DNA of 64,000 bases, taken from assembly GCA_004335835.1 (NCBI GenBank), contig RWJK01001341.1:1-64000 (forward strand), written 5' to 3'. Shown here piece by piece: positions 58,586 through 64,000 of this stretch. The position numbers and the translations under genes are program-made. Position 1 is the stretch's first letter, and each line of letters begins with the position of its first letter. The notes under the pieces were generated by a model. That model searched no databases. It worked only from the letters and a program-made list of their open reading frames with translations, and was not told the DNA's origin. This DNA comes from Scenedesmus sp. ARA3. Lineage: Eukaryota; Chlorophyta; Chlorophyceae; Sphaeropleales; Scenedesmaceae.

Positions 58586-60542
58586 TGCCACGCCCTTGTT
58601 GCCGAACACCAGGATCTGCGTCACCAGGATGCCATTCAGCACCAGGCCTGCAGGCAGCGTGAAAGAGCAACAACGCAATGCAGTGATAAGTACTTACTTT
58701 CTAGTCTCACCAAGTTGCTGGGATGTGTAAACATTGGCAAGCGATCCCCACCAATTACCCTCTTGAGGCATGTTGCGCAGCGCCGGAAAGGCACCAGAGG
58801 TGAACTACACGCAGTATGCATCGTACATTTCAGGAGAATGAGTGTTTAGCAACACATGCAATCCACAGTCATACAATCAATGCAGACACTGCCATCGCTC
58901 CTTGCATCAGATAGACAAGCAAGCATGCACGCGCGCACGCCACCCTGCTGAACCGCAGCAGCAGCACAACCCGGTGGGTGTCTAGATTCGGTCGTATACA
59001 ACCACGCCCGCAGCTGCTATGCCACTCACTGATGCAGTACTGGCGGAACATGGCGCTGCCGCCGCCCTCCTGCATGGTTGTGAACAGCCGCGCCACGCAG
59101 CCCAGAGTGTTTGCTGCATACGTGATCACGCTCAGCTGCCCGGTGCTGCGGGCGCTGAAGTTTTGCAATATCTGCGGCAGCCGTGCGCTCATGAGGATGA
59201 TGTTGTTGAGGTCATACGCGTGGCTGATGAGAGCCATGGACACGTGACCTGCAGGAAGCGTTGCAGCGGGGCGGTTTGAAGGGGAGCGAGCGGGTGCAAG
59301 CAGGCAAGCAGCTTAGGTGCTTGCAGTGACACTGAATTGCTGATTATGCATGGGCAGTTTTAAAAAGCAAATGTGGGTTGCAGCGAGCGGACACAGGGAG
59401 GCCGCAAAAGCATGAGTGTTGGGCACATACACAGGCATGCAAATCAGGATGGGTGTCATACAGCCTGTGCATGGAGACAACATCACGCCCTGCTCGACAC
59501 CATCAACCTGCCAATCAAGCAGTGGCATGCTGCCAGATGCTGCTTCTGCTAACACACCGTGCTAGTGCTGCTGCCAGCAGTGACTGCTGCCGGTGTTGGT
59601 GGCATGCCGGCTGCCTGCAGCAGCTGCTGCAGTGCTGTACTGTACTGTACACTGCTCACCAGTGAGCACAGCAGCAATGGCACCTCCCAGCAGTATGACC
59701 GCAGCCAGCCGGCGAGACAGCGGCATGCGGTTGTACTTGTAAATCAGCGCTAGCAGCAGCACATTCTGCGCAAACAGGATGGATGCCTCGCCATATGTGC
59801 TGAAAGCCAGGCCCTTCAGGTAGCCATATGCTGTGTGCACCAGCAGGCCCCATGTCTCTAGCTCGCAGGACACTGCGCTGAGGCCGTCTGCGCTGTGTGC
59901 ACGCAGCACGTTTGCCACCTGCTTGCAGGAACAGGCAGGGGAAGGAGGGTTATAAAGGTTAGAGCATGCTACACCGGGCAAGAGAGCGACAGGTGCGTGT
60001 GGACAAGGGCATGCGGTGTCTGTGCTCTGAGGAGCAGTGGTCTGCTACGAGTGGCAGCATGGTTCCAGGCACTGCGAACGGCTTGCGTACTTGTAATGCT
60101 TGCAGCAGTTGGTCAGTGCCAGCATGCCCTGATACTTGTGCAGCTTTAGATGCTAGGGTCCTACCTATCTGACCGCTGTTGTGCTTCTACACATGTCTAG
60201 TGCAGATCTGCACCCTACTCTAGAGTACAGTACTGCTCTATGCATTACACCACGCGCACTGGCAGTACTGCTGTTGCATGCTGATGGCCCTAACCCTGGC
60301 CGTGCACACACCTGTGGCAGCTTCACCAGCGTTGAAAACAGCAAAATGCCGTATCCTAGCATCTGCAGGCACGCAAAGCGTGAGTACTGCCTGAAAATTG
60401 GTTGCTGTGCTGCTCAGCCCTTCGCCACTGCCGTGGCATCTACCTTGCTGATGATCAGCTTGATCACATCGGTGGGAGGTATGTGTCCATGTACAAGGAA
60501 GTCCGTGTAAGCATGCGTGAGGAGCTTCACGACTTCAGCCAT
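58550..60542 (-). CDS. MPDU1: MPDU1/Lec35-like PQ-loop protein
   Basis: Five exons in phase give 241 aa (human MPDU1 is 247): 60542-60444, 60362-60312, 59918-59660, 59248-59030 and 58647-58550. Two PQ-loop motifs are visible: GYGILLFSTLVKLPQ and NNIILMSARLPQILQNFSAR. They are followed by the family-typical ADGLSAVSCELETWG and STGQLSVITYAANTLGCVAR with FTTMQEGG. About seven hydrophobic spans fit an ER membrane protein. In animals MPDU1 is needed for use of dolichol-phosphate mannose and glucose in N-glycan, O-mannose and GPI assembly. The C-terminus NKGVAPKKAKPAAKRA is basic, as in homologues. Its terminal DNA is repeated downstream. Confidence 0.9.
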
Positions 60543-60755
60543 GGTGCTCTGCTGCCTGTGTTCAAACCGATTAGGGTCGGGCACGGCAGTCGGCGTGATG
60601 TTTTGTAAGAGTATTCACAATCCACATCCCTGCCTTCGTTCTGGTTCCTCAGAGGTCAACGTCAATGACAGGTCCCGTGAACGTGTCGGTGGCGGGCAAT
60701 GACATCAACGGCGATTTGCATCGCGTATTCCTCAACAGCGGCCCCGTATCCGGAC

Positions 60756-63559
60756 TTAAATGCAATTCACGTTGTGTTTAAGCAATGTTGCATCGCTGAC
60801 CCGTCTCAGGGCCGTGTTTGGGCCATAAGAACCACATGCAATCCCACTCAGATTGATCCCCAGCAGATCTGCTGCTGGGGCTGAATGGCTGTCAGCCATC
60901 TCTGGCAGGACGCAGAAGATGTTTTCAAGCCTGAGCATATCTCTTGCTGCACTGCCGTCCTCTGCAACTCCAGCAGACAGCATCCCAGCAACACAGAACC
61001 ATATATTACCATTCGTCCACTCCAATAGCTGTCGGCCACCTCTGGCAGGACGCAGAAGATGATTCGTCCAATCTCACATGCGCCAGCTTCTGCAAGACAC
61101 GCATGCAGCGTCCACATCATGACACGACACCTTGAATTCAAGACTCTTACAAACTGTGCACGTGCTGGCAGCTGTTGCAACTGATCTCCACACCGCCCAT
61201 CAACTGCTCGATGTGCAGCCAGGCACCAGTTGCACCAGTTAAACACAGTCTCATTAAAGGCAGATCTCATCAAACTCTCCCTTTACACCTGGAGGTCTGG
61301 TGTATGCGTGTCTGACACGAGATAATGAGTCAAAAGCACGAATGCACACCGGCAGACTCCCCCCATCCATGAAAAGGCATGCAGACAGCCAGAACATCCT
61401 TGAGTTCGGCGTTCCTGCAAGCAATCGACCCGCCCAACAGGTACTCAGTGCGGAGCCTCCAACACCAACGGCGCCCTTCCTTGCAGCACAACCAAACTCC
61501 ATGTTGACAACCTCCCATAATGATGGAGTGTGGTCAGGATGCTTACATGCCATCCGCAACCTCTCTGTCATCAAACTCGCCCATGTGCATGCCTCAGCTG
61601 TATGTACTGCACACAGCATGACACCGATTGCTTCTGACACCACTTCAGCACGCAATACAGACACATCAGAGCCACACCAGCACTTCAGTCCGGAAGCAGC
61701 AGAGCTGCTGCTGCACACGATTAGTCCGGTGATGATCAAGAGCAACAAGCAGCCCTGCTGCTGCTGAGCAGCGCACGCGCAGCCGAAGGCCTCAAGCTCA
61801 CTTTCATTCCAGCAGCTCTCTGCAACAGACAACTCACTGTGCACTTTGATTGCGGGCGGCAGCAGCAGCAGCAGTTGACGACAGTCGCTGGCCGCCACGC
61901 TAGCACCGCTGCTTTCATTGCAGGTACCCGAGAGTCATCCGAACTAGACCCAGAACCAAACCTGGCCGCGGCACGGCAAACACTGCTGCACATGCTGTGG
62001 CAACCGCAGCGATAATGCACTGCGCAGACACATGTGTGTTGGCATGAGCAGCGTCCACACGCACTCACAAGCCGCCTCAGCCATCCACACACATAAGGCA
62101 AGCGCAGAACCAAGGGCATAACCCAAGCACTCAACAGGGGCTCTGATGTAGCTCAGAGTGTGATGAGGCTTCACAATATCAAGGGCCTTCAAAAAAAGCA
62201 GCCAACAGGCCGCAGCTGCAGTGGCCAGCGACAAGGCGTGTCCACAGCAGCCGTGTTGATTTCACCTACATGCCCTGAACGCATGCAGATAGCTGCATGG
62301 CCAGCTGCAGCATAGAATTGTCTGCTGCAGCCCTTCTTGCCAGGGCACCCCACAGATTCAGTGTTGCATGGTAGCATCTCCATGGGAAAAATCACCCAGG
62401 ATAGCCTGCAAACACTGGCCAAGCATAAACCATAGCACACAAAACCCAGCAGTGACCATTACAGACAGACACTGCCTTGCAGCCGACCGCGCGTTGACTG
62501 CACTACCGCGATCTGCACAACTCCCTGGAATGATATAACACACCACTCAGCCCTCCCTCGATCAAGCACGCATGGCAGCTGCACCAGTGCCTGGCTGGCA
62601 GCAGTGCAGAACTGGCCTTCAGACATGCTACAAACAGCGAGCAGAATGCACAACATGATTATATCATGCTGTGCAAGAATATGAGAACGGCCGCTGATGC
62701 GTCGGCTGTGCCGTGCGCAAACAGCAGCATTGATTTGCTCCTCCGCCGCCTCCCCGCCAAGCTCGCCAACATCAACTACAAGTGTATCTGATTTTGATTG
62801 ACAGACAACCAGCCTTGCTCTTGTTGCCCCCCAGCAGCTCAACACAAGTTGTTGAAGGCTGCACATAGCAGTGAGCAGCATGGCTTCCCCAGCTACTGCA
62901 GAATACAGTGGGCGCAACTGCAGTGCCATAGCTATCTATGCCCTAGTTGTAACTGGCATAGTTGACACAAGTCCACACCTGATCCGACACCAAGATACTG
63001 TAACAGAATTGACACCCCGCCATGCTGCGTTGCGACAGAATGTAAAGATCGCAGGCGCACACCCACCCAACCAAGATATGTGCGCGTGACTAACCAAAAG
63101 TGGTAGCGTCGCCCAGCAATAGGCGCTCGTCACCACACCAAACGCAACACACTAGGCAAAAAGAGACGGCAATCAACGACAGACAATCAGCCCCAACTGA
63201 ACATGACTGCCTGCATTGAGTACAAAGGGATCCCTCACACAGCAACACCGCGCCCCAATTACCGGCGCACACAAGCAGTCACACCAGAGCAGGCAACCTA
63301 GTCTGCCACACCTACCAATGTAGTACTACATTTTCAATCCGTACTTTTTCCTGGCCCCTCCCACCTTGCAGCAAACTTTTCCAGTCCTGAAACGGCTGCG
63401 CGGGCCGCAGCCGCGCCCGACACAGTGTAACAAGATCTGTTGTCGCTGCTGCACAGGTGACTCCATAGCACTGGCCAGCGCGTCCTGTGGCTGAAATAGT
63501 ACAAAACTGCCAAAAAGGATCAGGCAGGACACGGTCAGACACACGCCTCCCAGCAACAT
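60756..63559 (-). CDS. Unresolved multi-exon locus, Cys-rich membrane-type protein
   Basis: Several - strand stretches look coding but I cannot assemble them. A possible first exon is 63559-63365 (MLLGGVCLTVSCLILFGSFV, 65 codons, donor GTGGGA). Others are near 63250-63110 (LIAVSFCLVCCVWCGDERLL), 62900-62700 (LYSAVAGEAMLLTAMCSLQQ and SDTLVVDVGELGGEAAEEQI), 62230-61950, 61898-61254 (SLWEVVNMEFGC, LAGTPNSRMFWLSACLFMDG) and 61025-60756 (LENIFCVLPEMADSHSAPAA). Hydrophobic and Cys-rich segments suggest a membrane protein. The family is not recognised, exon joins are undetermined, and it could be more than one gene or partly decayed. Confidence 0.3.
60885..61090 (-). repeat. Duplicated segment in the unresolved locus
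   Basis: GCCACCTCTGGCAGGACGCA followed by GAAGATG occurs at about 60895-60925 and 61030-61065, and encodes IFCVLPE(M/V)ADS both times. Confidence 0.8.
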
Positions 63560-64000
63560 GCATGCAGATGTGATGCTTGCGTACACTTCAAAGTTTGTTG
63601 ATACGCGAGTATGGTAAAGTGCTGCATACTGTTGTGGCCCTCATACCAGCCGCCGTCCCTGATTCTCATGCAGACTCAAAACATCCACCGCTGCTGCACA
63701 AAGTGCACTCGCAGGCCTCGTCACACCAAGCCAGTATGCACGACACAGTCGTTGCAAGACCTCTCCTACAGCAAAACAGGAGCTGCACTGCAGCAGCTGT
63801 GCGGCACACCAACCAGAACAGCAGTCGAAGTCCACGGCAGCCCCAAAAGGTGTAGCATGCAGGACAGCAAACCAGAAACCAAAACACCCCCACTTGCACA
63901 GAGCACGCACACTACTCGAGCCGCCCCTGCACAACTCAGCAGTGCAGGGGCTGAAAGAGATGCAGGCAGCAGATTTCCCTGTCAAAGCAGTTTGATGTAA
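63560..64000. other. Right edge: no gene assigned
   Basis: Both strands have open frames of about 100 codons (Cys-rich on -), but none has a recognisable domain or splice context. A gene continuing past the window cannot be excluded. Confidence 0.35.

Overview
This window looks like nuclear DNA of a green alga, most likely a chlorophycean and perhaps a member of the Sphaeropleales. That placement is inference. The signs are intron-dense genes with GT-AG introns, TGTAA poly(A) signals after two + strand genes and one - strand gene, and very heavy CAG/CTG triplet content that gives poly-Gln, poly-Ala and poly-Ser tracts. It also carries a type II tRNA-Leu(CAA) and typical plant/algal gene families. 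Nothing looks bacterial, organellar or viral.

Layout, left to right. The last exon of an unknown + gene (2-112) comes first, then a tRNA-Leu(CAA) on - (1156-1236). NOB1 (18S rRNA D-site endonuclease; -, 2254-5868) is divergent from an ApaH-like metallophosphatase (+, 6636-9112). After 2 kb without a gene comes a head-to-head pair of membrane-protein genes (-, 11115-12943 and +, 13076-15815) separated by 132 bp. A 5.4-kb gene-poor stretch follows, with a minisatellite and a telomere-like tract. Next are a Gln-rich single-exon gene (-, 21222-23384), an HMG-box chromatin-type gene of at least 17 exons (-, 26358-33258), and a gene fusing RCC1-type beta-propeller repeats to a carbohydrate-type sulfotransferase (-, 34128 to beyond 40408). 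The right third holds a sphingomyelin/IPC-synthase-like gene (+, 42359-45587), a damaged tandem pair of RING-finger genes (-, 46157-48990), two related low-complexity genes (-, 49757-53760), a wax-ester-synthase-type acyltransferase (-, 54742-57011), an MPDU1-like PQ-loop gene (-, 58550-60542), and an unresolved membrane-type locus (-, about 60756-63559).

The genes do not form one pathway. NOB1 serves ribosome maturation, the metallophosphatase may act on capped or dinucleotide substrates, and the sphingolipid-type synthase, wax synthase and MPDU1 homologue concern membrane lipids and glycosylation donors.

The most striking structure is shared by gene after gene. A short segment spanning an exon edge, with its splice site (or stop codon) and some flanking intron, is tandemly duplicated 2 to 8 times and left in the adjoining intron or 3' flank. 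A second recurring trait is that runs of CTG triplets sit directly before the AG of many 3' splice sites, apparently in place of a pyrimidine tract.
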